From Symsagittifera roscoffensis (lineage: Eukaryota > Xenacoelomorpha > Acoela > Convolutidae): a stretch of DNA of 64,000 nucleotides. The position numbers and the translations under genes were made by a program. The stretch lies in assembly GCF_963678635.1 (NCBI RefSeq), contig NC_087068.1:59954872-60018871 (forward strand), in the 5' to 3' direction. Positions 48,664 through 57,819 of the stretch are shown in pieces (the first letter of the stretch is position 1; every line of letters starts with the position of its first letter). Below the pieces are notes generated by a model. That model had not been told where the DNA came from. It did no database searches and was given only the letters and a program-made list of their open reading frames with translations.

Positions 48664-49798
48664 ACCAAAAAACTATCAAAAATTGCTCACCAACAGTCAC
48701 AAAGTCAGTCTTCACCGACATCATCCCAAGATAACCCAACAACACCTTCAACTACCCAAAATGCCCAAACATCTACACGAATTTCCTTTCAAGGTAACCC
48801 ATATACTTTTGAAGAACGACACGCACGCTTATCTGAACCCCTAGAACCCGTTCAACGGCAAGCACCTTTAAGTGAACCAACATATAACTTATACCCAACA
48901 CTACCACCAGAACTAAGTAGAATACGACATCCTAGTCACAACCAAAACACAGCCGAAATAAATAGACAAATTATACATCCTCGACGAAATAGAAATCTTC
49001 AAACTCCCCGAGTTCATTTTGATATACCTCAATCTCCATCGCAAAATACTCCAGAAAACCCCATTGATATATTACCAGAAACCCCTACGCTTCTTTCACA
49101 ACGTAGCACCTCAAGCCTACCCTCAGATTACTAAGGTTCAACACCAACATCTGAACAAATACGTGAAAATCCCTTTAATCCCCCAAACCAAACATCACGA
49201 CTACCATATTGGACAACACATTCATTCACACAAGGTGAACCAAATTTAACCAATGACCCAATAGATATTTCTTCAGATACAACAACATCCTCATCACTAC
49301 CAGAAACATTATCACTACCATCAACACCATCAATTAGTCAAATTTCAAGAACGCCTTTTAACTTAAATTTTCCAAATAACCTCGACGCAAGATATCGAGA
49401 ACAATCATCAACAACTATTCCCTTAAGACTAGATTGGAATACATTTACAGCACCCCCACCATTATTTGGACAACACCTAGAAAGTAATCGTCTTCACAAC
49501 TGGGCACTCAATAGACTACAACATCGACAAGACATCCACGACGATATTCGTGATCACAACATCCAAATACTCCAACGAAATAGTCTACAATTAAAGTTTG
49601 AAATCACAGTTAAATTGAACAATATTGCTCAACATCCCTACCCATTAAACCCAACAAACATAACAGCTCAATCATTACCACCACCATTTATAACAACTGA
49701 AGTAATATATAAATACGACAGATATACCAAAAAGACAATTGGTTACATCACATTTTATAACCCATACTCAGGATTATCATACACATGTATATTCTAAA
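48664..49798 (+). CDS. pre-env ORF without ATG, one internal TAA
   Basis: Frame 1 is open from 48664 to a TAA at 49796-49798, broken only by TAA at 49132-49134, and contains no in-frame ATG. The product would be Ser/Thr/Pro/Gln-rich in its first 250 residues (STTQNAQTSTR, SDTTTSSSLPETLSLPSTPS), then a more structured C-terminal part with YPLNPTNITA and GYITFYNPYSGLSYTCIF. The last 14 bases overlap the env start. Lack of an ATG implies expression by splicing to an upstream start or by frameshifting. No family recognised. Confidence 0.6.
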
Positions 49799-52403
49799 AT
49801 TATTAATTTTTCTCCAACTCTTTTTTCTAGTAATCTCCAATCAAAACATCAACCCTTCCCCCCGCACAGGACCCCAAGATTTATTAGTAACACATTACGA
49901 TTGTGAAGAAAACGAACAAAAAACACTACACAAATATGCAATAAATCAAGTATCACAATATGAAACAGAACCACAAGCCGTAGAAACAACAAATGTAATA
50001 GCAACACTTTATTCAAAAGCCCGAGCAACAACAGTTATAGGATATAAATTCACAGCAACATTCTCTGAGAAGAAAGTACATTGTTCACAAGTCTCTAATG
50101 GAAATAAAAACCGAATTGACCACGAATCATTCTACCAAAGTAATATCGAACGACTTTTACACCTACATCCCGAAGATTGTAAATACGAGTTACTTAGACT
50201 AAATATCACACGAAATAAAAACTCAGATAGAAAGTTAGTATACTTCCAAGTTTTTTCAGACTCTGTACATCAAGCAGAACTTGAAAGATATCAAGGACAT
50301 ATAAAATTAGATGAAAAATACCCATATAACGGCGCACGCGGACGATTAACCTATGACATACACGATAAACACTGGATACCACACATTGGTATAAATAACC
50401 CATCAAACTGCAAAGCAGACACAAAAAATAAAGGATATCAAGAAATAATGTTTTTCGATTGGAAAATACAACTCGAAAAAATACAACTCACACGCGATTT
50501 ATCTGACAACACAATGATCTATCAAGGAATTAGATTACCTTGTAAAAACGATCAAGGCTATTGTGACCCTACAACACGAACACAAGCAACAATTGTTTGG
50601 TTCCCCGAAGACACATGTACAACATTTCAAGTAGCAAAAATACACGCTCGAATGATAAAATTTCACGAAAAATATTTTATACAATCAATACCATATGAAC
50701 AAGTAAATCCATCACGAAAACTAAGTTCTAATTTTAGAAACATTCACAATATAGAAAATAAATTAACATGTTTTCAAGTATATCAAGAAACAGAACTTGC
50801 ATGTAAATATAAAAACCCACTTTACAAAACACAATACTCCGAAATATTAGTTGAATACGAAAAAGGATTCGACATGACCACTGGAAAAATAAAAATCGAC
50901 CCATATGCCACAGGTTATCCTCCAAATGAAGGAACATCATATATACCAACTAATTTTCAAAAAAATACAGGTCAACCTGGTGGACATCTAAAGCCCCATG
51001 ACGCTCGAAGCACACGTTTACAAGAACTATCACTAATGAATAGTACATATTTCGGTAATATCCACTATGATATTCACTTAGGTATGAAATTAGACTACAC
51101 GATTAGCCGAATTTTTCAAGAAATGTCACTCTCCGAATTAGAAACACTTCACCAATTATGCGAATTAGAAAGAACACAAATATTACAATCACTTGCACTA
51201 GCAGTATTAAAAATACCCTACGCAGGATATTTACTATCAGGAAATAGATCAAATTTTTTAGACTACGAAGGAAACATTTTATGGTTTTATACCTGTACCA
51301 AAAAAGTATCACCACTATACGTTTTTGAAGATAAACGATGCTATAAAAGAATTCCCATCTTTTATAAGAATAAAGTACATTTTGTTGATACACTTTCCAG
51401 AAGAACCTATTTCTGGGATACCGCAGTCCCATGTGGATCAGAAAATAGCCACAATGTAGTACAACTAAACCCTGATGAAGATAAATATTACCTTCTTACT
51501 CCATATCCCACATTGATGCAATCACTCAAAAAATTTTCACCCGAAAGTATTAGAACTATCGCTCGAAACCCAAAAATTGACTTACAATCAATTGGAATAT
51601 ATTCAAAATCAGATATTCAACATCACATTAGAACACAACAATTCCAAGAACTATTAACACAAATGGACACTATACAAAGACAATCAATTGACCAAAACTT
51701 ACGCAAACTTGCCGAAACCGCAGGATTTGCAGACATCTATACACAAGACTATAGCGGATATTTTAAAGACATTAAAGATTATATATATCTAAATGGTGAA
51801 AAATACCGTCCCCAAGATATATCACCTATCAATATTTTTAGCTTTGTTACACTCAAAAATGAAATTCTTGATTTTCTAGGATGGCCCTACTACATCTTAG
51901 AAAAATTAACCATTTTATACGCAATGTTTAACTTTTTAGGATTTCTTTTTTCCCTTTTAAAAGGAATCTACAACACATGTGCTATACACACACAAGTAAA
52001 CAGACAAGCAAGTGTAGCACGCATATTTTTTGCAGAATTTTTCGGAACTTTTTCTTCATCAATAAACAAAATTCTTCTAGACGCACAAACAAAAGAATAC
52101 AACGCAAAAATAGCAACAAGACAGAACACATACGACGAAGAACATAACAATGTAGACACAACGCCTACAGCACCACAGTTACCACCCCTACCACATAACC
52201 ATCCACTATCCCTAGTCCCACGAAATTTTCGAAAGTTAGCAATAACACATAATCAAAATTTTAGACCAACCATATCACAAAGCCCCATCCAACATATAAT
52301 GACACACCACCCACAAGATGAAAATACTTATGAACAAATTATAGAACAACCCCATACCACCGCTTTTCAGTCTCAAAATAATAATTTTTTTAGCCCACGA
52401 TGA
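49785..52403 (+). CDS. env: env-like membrane glycoprotein
   Basis: 872 residues. The N-terminus (MYILKLLIFLQLFFLVIS) is a clear signal peptide. The ectodomain has many cysteines and N-glycosylation sequons. Cys-rich elements near residues 500-555 (RCYKRIPIFY, then FVDTLSRR and AVPCG) are loosely reminiscent of viral glycoproteins captured by other LTR elements, but the family is not settled. A membrane anchor lies near residues 703-726 (LTILYAMFNFLGFLFSLLKG), followed by a long Pro/Gln/His-rich cytoplasmic tail of about 145 residues. The frame is uninterrupted. It overlaps the next ORF by four bases (ATGA). Confidence 0.82.
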   Translation: MYILKLLIFLQLFFLVISNQNINPSPRTGPQDLLVTHYDCEENEQKTLHKYAINQVSQYETEPQAVETTNVIATLYSKARATTVIGYKFTATFSEKKVHCSQVSNGNKNRIDHESFYQSNIERLLHLHPEDCKYELLRLNITRNKNSDRKLVYFQVFSDSVHQAELERYQGHIKLDEKYPYNGARGRLTYDIHDKHWIPHIGINNPSNCKADTKNKGYQEIMFFDWKIQLEKIQLTRDLSDNTMIYQGIRLPCKNDQGYCDPTTRTQATIVWFPEDTCTTFQVAKIHARMIKFHEKYFIQSIPYEQVNPSRKLSSNFRNIHNIENKLTCFQVYQETELACKYKNPLYKTQYSEILVEYEKGFDMTTGKIKIDPYATGYPPNEGTSYIPTNFQKNTGQPGGHLKPHDARSTRLQELSLMNSTYFGNIHYDIHLGMKLDYTISRIFQEMSLSELETLHQLCELERTQILQSLALAVLKIPYAGYLLSGNRSNFLDYEGNILWFYTCTKKVSPLYVFEDKRCYKRIPIFYKNKVHFVDTLSRRTYFWDTAVPCGSENSHNVVQLNPDEDKYYLLTPYPTLMQSLKKFSPESIRTIARNPKIDLQSIGIYSKSDIQHHIRTQQFQELLTQMDTIQRQSIDQNLRKLAETAGFADIYTQDYSGYFKDIKDYIYLNGEKYRPQDISPINIFSFVTLKNEILDFLGWPYYILEKLTILYAMFNFLGFLFSLLKGIYNTCAIHTQVNRQASVARIFFAEFFGTFSSSINKILLDAQTKEYNAKIATRQNTYDEEHNNVDTTPTAPQLPPLPHNHPLSLVPRNFRKLAITHNQNFRPTISQSPIQHIMTHHPQDENTYEQIIEQPHTTAFQSQNNNFFSPR

Positions 52404-54208
52404 GCCGACAACTTGGATCCCTACACCGCTCAAATTCCCACCCAACCAACCTCACCACTCCAATTACAATAATTCCACTTTTTGCTTTCCCGCCACCCGA
52501 TTTCCCAACCAATAATGTAAAATCAGGCATGAGTTCAGATACTAATTCACACATCTCAGTTTTATACTCCGCTTCACAACTCAATGACCCAAATATTGAA
52601 ACCCCCGATGAATTTGCCGACTGTGAACCATCTCCATCCAATAATTTTCACACCAATTCCTCAGTTTTTTCCAAACCCCCTTTTCAACCAATCCCACCAT
52701 ATAACCCTGTCCCAACCATTTCTACACCCTCTTATGCTTCCCAAGTCACCCCAACCTACTCTTCACTTCATTCAGACCAATCATCAAATTCTCCAGACAC
52801 CCCCCAAATCTCCCCAGAACTAGATAATTTTATTACCCTACAACAACAACCCTTCCACCTTGATACCTCCACTATAAACCAGATTTCATCCACCATAGAT
52901 TCATCTAACCCACCTACCCCTACACCCTCCTCAGTTTATACCGCATCATTAGCACCATCATCCTCATCTACTGAATCTTCACTTAGCACTAATAGAGCTT
53001 ATCGCACTTTCAAAAGAAAATTCCCAAACCATCCATTTCCAACAAAACCAGGAACAGCCCGTGAATATATAAATCATCCAAATCACACTAACACGAAAGA
53101 ATTTTTAGCTATCACCTTACCCTCATTTCCACAATATACTTTGAACACCCATCACGACACTAACGACACACGTAGTTTTGTAGATGAACACGTTTTAATG
53201 CCTACCCTTCCTTGGACCTCATATTATCATTTTACTAATCCCCTTTGCCTACCTTTATCTAATACTCACATCGATATAGAACGAAATAAAGACATGCTAT
53301 ATCGACTGACCACACCACTAACGCCTAGACAATTTACTTACATAGGATATAAAAAGTCACTAAAAACACACACTGCACCCCGAGTTAGCGAATATACGCT
53401 AGAATATTACGATCATAACATCATCCGAACTAACCAAGACCAATTTTTAGATGATGATCGCTTCGCTAACCCACGAATCACAGAAAAATTCTTCATTAAA
53501 ACACCATATGTCTTTACACTCAATCTATTTGATCGCAAATTTGACCACATCATTTCAGAAGCACTAACAGACACACAAGCTTACGAAAGTTTTAAAGAAC
53601 GCTTTCAATTATTTTCACTAACCTTTCATTTCCTTGCACCACATGAACGAGATTTGCACTGCTCACACGATATTATGTTACGCACTAAACAAACTCACAC
53701 ATATACATATTATCGTTTCATTCAAAATCACTTTGATCTACACACCCCATCAAGACAACCACACCACCGTTTTCAATTCATTAATTCTAAATATACTTCA
53801 CCATTTTTTCTTAACTTCACATATTGCATTAAAGATACTAACTTTCATGGTAATCTTCGAAATTACGACCCCATAACCCAAATGTATGTTTTTTGTCCCA
53901 TCACGAAGACCTTCAACGCAGAAGAATCCAGACCCTTCCTTATCCCACACGAATTTGTTCAACCTATAGAAATCCACATATTAGAATTCATCCACAACAC
54001 TAAATTCAATCACAAATTATATAATCTCATCCAAAACACACCTTATGAGTTTGCAGTTGGCACTGAAGAACTAACAACCATTAAAGCACTTCAATTGCTT
54101 TGGCCACTGCTTCAAACTAAAAACATCATCCGCATCTTAGCAAAATTACTAACAACTTCCGACCTAATCCACGACATCTTCCCCCAAGGTTTCTTCCCCG
54201 ACGACTAA
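52400..54208 (+). CDS. post-env ORF of unknown function, 602 aa
   Basis: The ATG sits in the ATGA overlap with the env stop. The first 200 residues are Ser/Pro/Thr-rich and probably disordered. Residues about 200-602 look globular, rich in His, Phe and Tyr, with segments such as LPWTSYYHFTNPLCLPL and FQLFSLTFHFLAPHERDLHC. There is no signal peptide and no obvious membrane helix. The frame is fully open, unlike several other ORFs of the element, which suggests it was functional until recently. I do not recognise a family. Its position after env is where accessory genes sit in complex retroviruses. Confidence 0.7.
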   Translation: MSRQLGSLHRSNSHPTNLTTPITIIPLFAFPPPDFPTNNVKSGMSSDTNSHISVLYSASQLNDPNIETPDEFADCEPSPSNNFHTNSSVFSKPPFQPIPPYNPVPTISTPSYASQVTPTYSSLHSDQSSNSPDTPQISPELDNFITLQQQPFHLDTSTINQISSTIDSSNPPTPTPSSVYTASLAPSSSSTESSLSTNRAYRTFKRKFPNHPFPTKPGTAREYINHPNHTNTKEFLAITLPSFPQYTLNTHHDTNDTRSFVDEHVLMPTLPWTSYYHFTNPLCLPLSNTHIDIERNKDMLYRLTTPLTPRQFTYIGYKKSLKTHTAPRVSEYTLEYYDHNIIRTNQDQFLDDDRFANPRITEKFFIKTPYVFTLNLFDRKFDHIISEALTDTQAYESFKERFQLFSLTFHFLAPHERDLHCSHDIMLRTKQTHTYTYYRFIQNHFDLHTPSRQPHHRFQFINSKYTSPFFLNFTYCIKDTNFHGNLRNYDPITQMYVFCPITKTFNAEESRPFLIPHEFVQPIEIHILEFIHNTKFNHKLYNLIQNTPYEFAVGTEELTTIKALQLLWPLLQTKNIIRILAKLLTTSDLIHDIFPQGFFPDD

Positions 54209-55808
54209 CAGGTAAGTATGAATTATAAACATTATTAACTATTAAATTAAAATTAGAAACTAACCATTCTTTATCCATGTCTTATTTAGAATTTTAGTCT
54301 GAAACAATCATCTGAAAAATACACAAGAAAAATAAAAAATAGAAAACTTCTTCAAACAGACTCTATTAAATTTTTGCACCAAACAAATTACATAAATTTC
54401 ATACCAATGCAGTAATTTAATTTATAAATTGTTTCCCCCACAAGCAGTAAATCTAATAATGATGAAAATTTATAACTTAATTTTCCCAACAATTAGCAGT
54501 AAATTTGAATTTCTATGTAGTAAATTGATAAAACGAAAATGCAGTACTAACCTTTTGATATTTCCATTCATTCGCACAAAAATTCTATCCACACTCGCAC
54601 AGCTCGCCCACGAAGAATTGTTTAAAATAATGAATTTCAGTTTCAAGCTTTCACACTCAACAACTCTAACACACGATAACACGTTTCAAACTTTCCTTTA
54701 ACCCGGTTGGAAAGGAATTATATATTAAACAAAACTAACCAACGCAGCTTACTAAACACCACAACTCATAGAATAACAGCATGACTAAGAAAAGGAAACC
54801 AACGGTACCCAAACCGGATTAACCCAGTTTAAAACTGGATAATTTATTCTTTTGAAGACTATTATAAAGTCTAAGAAAGAAATAATAAAACACAAAAAAG
54901 TCGAAAGACAAACCCATACCACAAACAATTTGATTTTTGAAAAAAGGACATAACCAACAAAACATAAGAAAAACCACAACAAACCCAACATAAAACGTTA
55001 TCACATAACAGGACCTCTCACAGAAACCGCATGCAATCATACTCCCACTCCTGGTCTAACCCACCAGAAGAGGACGTCCTGAGCATGCTCTATAGCCGGC
55101 CTAACCCACCGCGCTACATCCACGCTTTGTGACCACACTCTTATTTTTAATAAGAGCTACTCAAGGGTGAGTAACTCTTCAAAATAACCGAACTAAAACA
55201 AAAAGCTTTTGTGAAAACAACTAACCAAAATCATAATTAAAAAACATCAAACTAATAAAAGTTTTATAAAATGTAAATTATATCATGCAATATATAGATC
55301 AGCATACAACACCAAGGACGAACATCCAAAGACAAAACGACCCCACTACTCTCGAAAAAGAATGGCCAACCACAATCAATATGCCGCTCACAATCACAAC
55401 TCAAAGGATTTAGAGTACGACTTGACTTCGCAGAAAAGGACTTCATTGAACTAGACCAATGACCACCTCGATGTTCAAGTATACGTACAGATCCGAGTAA
55501 CCAGGCATCCCCTCCATGTACAATCTCCACGCCATTCCCAGACAAGGTCAAACACAAAGAAGTTCTCAATATAAAACAGAAAAACCCGTCATAGCAAACC
55601 ATTCTGAAATCAGATTGATTTCGCTGGGAAACACAGTCGTTGTCACAAGAAGACACAACGTTTGATATCCGTAATTCCAGCGTCCTGGAACTTCTCTAGC
55701 AAGAGAAACCGGAAACGAAATATGATGTTCGCCAAATACCAACGTCCATCATCCATCCTTCGAATTGCAGAAAAACTATTCTAAAAAACTCTGTAAAACC
55801 CGGATGGG
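54209..55808 (+). other. 3' untranslated region of retrotransposon
   Basis: About 1.6 kb with no supported gene. Base composition is less G-poor near 55000-55800. A segment near 55040-55130 has two GG(C/T)CTAACCCACC phrases. The stretch just before the 3' LTR (ACCCGGATGGG) is only weakly purine-rich, so the polypurine tract is not convincing. An 86-codon-plus open frame at 54429-54701 has no coding support. Confidence 0.5.
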
Positions 55809-56219
55809 TGGAACCTGATCTAAACTACATTTTATGATTGGATAAATTAGATATTTTACCAATGTAAAGTATTTAATATTAACCAATCATGATCCATCTG
55901 ACTAACAACCCACTTATTTGTAAGTGCTGAAATTACTTGTAATTTCAGCACCAGAGAGATTTGAATTTAACTTAGAAATTAGTTGGACTCTCCAAGAGAA
56001 CTTCAGCAGCCGCAATAAACCAGTATACCCTAGATCTATTGAGCCTAGCAGAGACTAGTTAAACAGCCTGAGACTAGATAGTATAAGAGTAAGATTAGGA
56101 TCGGTATTAGACTAAGGAGTTGCACGAATCTATCCGGCCGAAAATAAGATAGCGTGACGAGCAGACGGTGTACCCTATCCGAAATTACTCTATGAGTTAA
56201 CCACATCGGTCCTAACTCA
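55809..56219 (+). repeat. 3' LTR
   Basis: 411 bp from TGGAACCTGATC to CCTAACTCA, same length as the 5' LTR and differing from it at three positions. It is followed directly by ATAA, the second copy of the target-site duplication. Confidence 0.95.
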
Positions 56220-56485
56220 ATAAAAAGTACCGAAGGTGAGGGCATCGAATCGGCTGTTATCGATGCGAAGCATCAATGCGGGTGTAGCGCACCTACCGTA
56301 AGGCAATGGTGAGATAATTTTTATTGTACTTTGTCTTCTTTGCTGTAGATCTTCTGAATAGAGCGTTGAAAAAATAGGAACTTGTTTGGGGGTTTTCTTC
56401 GATTTTTATTGGTTGAAAGTTTTCGATCATTCGGTCACCACAATCATGCAAATAGCCACTGAACGAGATTCTATAATGCTTCCTA

Positions 56486-56881
56486 GCAGCCGCGGATCTA
56501 GGAATTTCTCGAGGGGGGGGGGGGGGCGGATTTTCAAAAAAAAAGAAGAATCTGAAATAAAACAATCTCCCAAGGCCTGACGACGGCGTGCTTCGCGCTG
56601 ATAAGTGCCAAGCGACAGCCCAATTGCACTATCTGCTGAATTCGGATGCGGCAAACATTGAAACCATTGCCCAATTTTTTTTTTTGCTTTTTAAGATTTT
56701 TGAGGTTCTGATTAGTTGTTATGATTTTGCATCATTCGGTCCTTTTATCTTGGATGACAAAAAACTAGCCCGCAACTTTGCCAACAATGTACTTTCACAG
56801 GGTGACTCTTCGCCATTGAGGATAGCATTTAGGAAATCCGATTGCATAAAAACCAAAGGGGAAAAGAAGAGCCGAAAGTAG
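56486..56881 (+). pseudogene. possible degenerate transposon fragment
   Basis: A poly-G stretch near 56508 (after GGATCTAGGAATTTCTCGAG) is followed by an open frame at 56588-56881 whose product contains ADKCQATAQLHYLLNSDAAN and FILDDKKLARNFANNVL. The style recalls transposase fragments, but no catalytic motif is present. A related terminus-like phrase (CAGATCTGGGATTTTCTCGA) is near 36984. Confidence 0.25.
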
Positions 56882-57142
56882 CTGCAGACTTTTTATCTAC
56901 GAGGGAAAGAGCCAACATACAAGCTGTTCAGCTCCTAATGGAGAGTCGCTGTTGATTTTGTGAGCAAGAACTATATTGATTTTCAAACTAGTTTCCTGGT
57001 CTCGGTAGTGTTGTCTTCCCCTCAAGTGTCATCTCTACCCTCCGTCCTTTGGATTATTGACAAGCGAAGATTAAGTCGCATCACCGCCGCTACCCTATTG
57101 GTTGCGAAGAGAAAATTACGTGGAAACAAAATGAGTGCATAC

Positions 57143-57490
57143 CAATGTCCTGCTCAACTTCTATGCTCTCATCGGTGGGAACTCTGCTCCTATTTTGGGC
57201 CGCCCCTGCTCCGACAGCCCTGGATCTAGTCTGAGGGAGCAAAGGGGATGAGTCAGCACTGATGTTCCCACTGGCTCCACTGGTGAGTATTTTGTTGTCT
57301 CTGGTGCAGATGGAGTTGCTGTGCTTCTTCTGTCTAGAGGGGGTGTCGTACTCCAGTCTGGTGACAAAGGGGGGACACAGCAGTCCCAGAATGATGTCCC
57401 AGTTCGAACATCGCAACCCATTTTTCCACTGTGCATTGATGGCCGCCTGCACTGCACTGTTGGCGATGAAGTTTTTCGCATCACAGTAGC
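57143..57490 (-). CDS. TRPM-like: TRPM-like exon: pre-S1 cytosolic region
   Basis: The exon runs from an acceptor (cccattag) at 57492-57491 to a donor (G|GTATGC) at 57142-57141; it starts with two codon bases and ends in phase 1. Its protein contains CDAKNFIANSAVQAAINAQW followed by ILGLLCPPFVTRLEYD. These match the conserved TRPM segment just before S1, where a Cys/Ala-rich helix, a W-containing helix and a PP...LEY motif precede the membrane domain. The second half is a hydrophilic Ser/Arg-rich linker without recognisable motifs. The 5' junction expects an upstream exon ending in phase 1, which is what the donor in the 78-bp array supplies (GCC G|GTAGGT). Confidence 0.88.
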
Positions 57491-57819
57491 CTAATGGGAT
57501 AGCAATCAACCACAATATACTCTGGCTTCTAATCCAGTCAAAAACTGCTTAATATAATCCAAACCCAACACAACAATCATATAGTTACAGCCATTACACA
57601 ACAATTAAACTCCCTTGGCTTGAGCAGTTGAGAGGATCTCCCATTTATTAAAAGGACCACCCCACCCATACTTCATGAACATACTTTATAAGCTTGAGCA
57701 TAGCAACATTCTAAACGAATAACTCAAAGTCACGAGGAAAACCAGCGACATTTAAGTTTTTCTGGAAAAAAATTTATGGGGGCTTTTTCTGACAGTACCT
57801 GGAATTAAACATAATACCT
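57491..57819 (-). other. short intron end before the pre-S1 exon
   Basis: About 330 bases of AT-rich DNA between the 78-bp array and the acceptor at 57492. No repeat or gene is seen. Confidence 0.6.

Larger units (their letters stand above)
37310..56219 (+). mobile_element. giant Ty3/gypsy-type LTR retrotransposon with env and extra ORFs
   Basis: A complete element of 18,910 bp bounded by 411-bp direct LTRs that begin TG and end CA, flanked by the 4-bp duplication ATAA (37306-37309 and 56220-56223). Order on the plus strand: PBS, long leader, ORF upstream of gag, gag with zinc knuckle, protease ORF, RT-RNase H-integrase ORF, a no-ATG ORF, an env-like glycoprotein, and a last 602-residue ORF. 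RNase H before integrase places it in Ty3/gypsy (Metaviridae); the env and 4-bp AT-rich duplication resemble errantivirus-type elements. It is about twice the usual size for the group. It lies antisense in the intron of the TRPM-like gene. The coding strand is strikingly poor in G and rich in A and C. In-frame stops and one frame change are present. Confidence 0.93.

Noticed and set aside
53634-53876. 80-codon ORF overlapping the post-env gene
   Set aside because: Another frame of the long, better supported ORF at 52400-54208.
55040-55130. tRNA-like or SINE-like segment with GG(C/T)CTAACCCACC on the plus strand
   Set aside because: The reverse strand has an A-box-like phrase but no recognisable B box or cloverleaf, so no tRNA or SINE is called.
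55264-55656. 130-codon minus-strand ORF inside the retrotransposon 3' region
   Set aside because: It is opposite to all other element genes and shows no recognisable domain; likely chance.
56225-56310. B-box-like GATTCGATGCC on the minus strand
   Set aside because: No convincing A box at the right distance and no second copy in the window.
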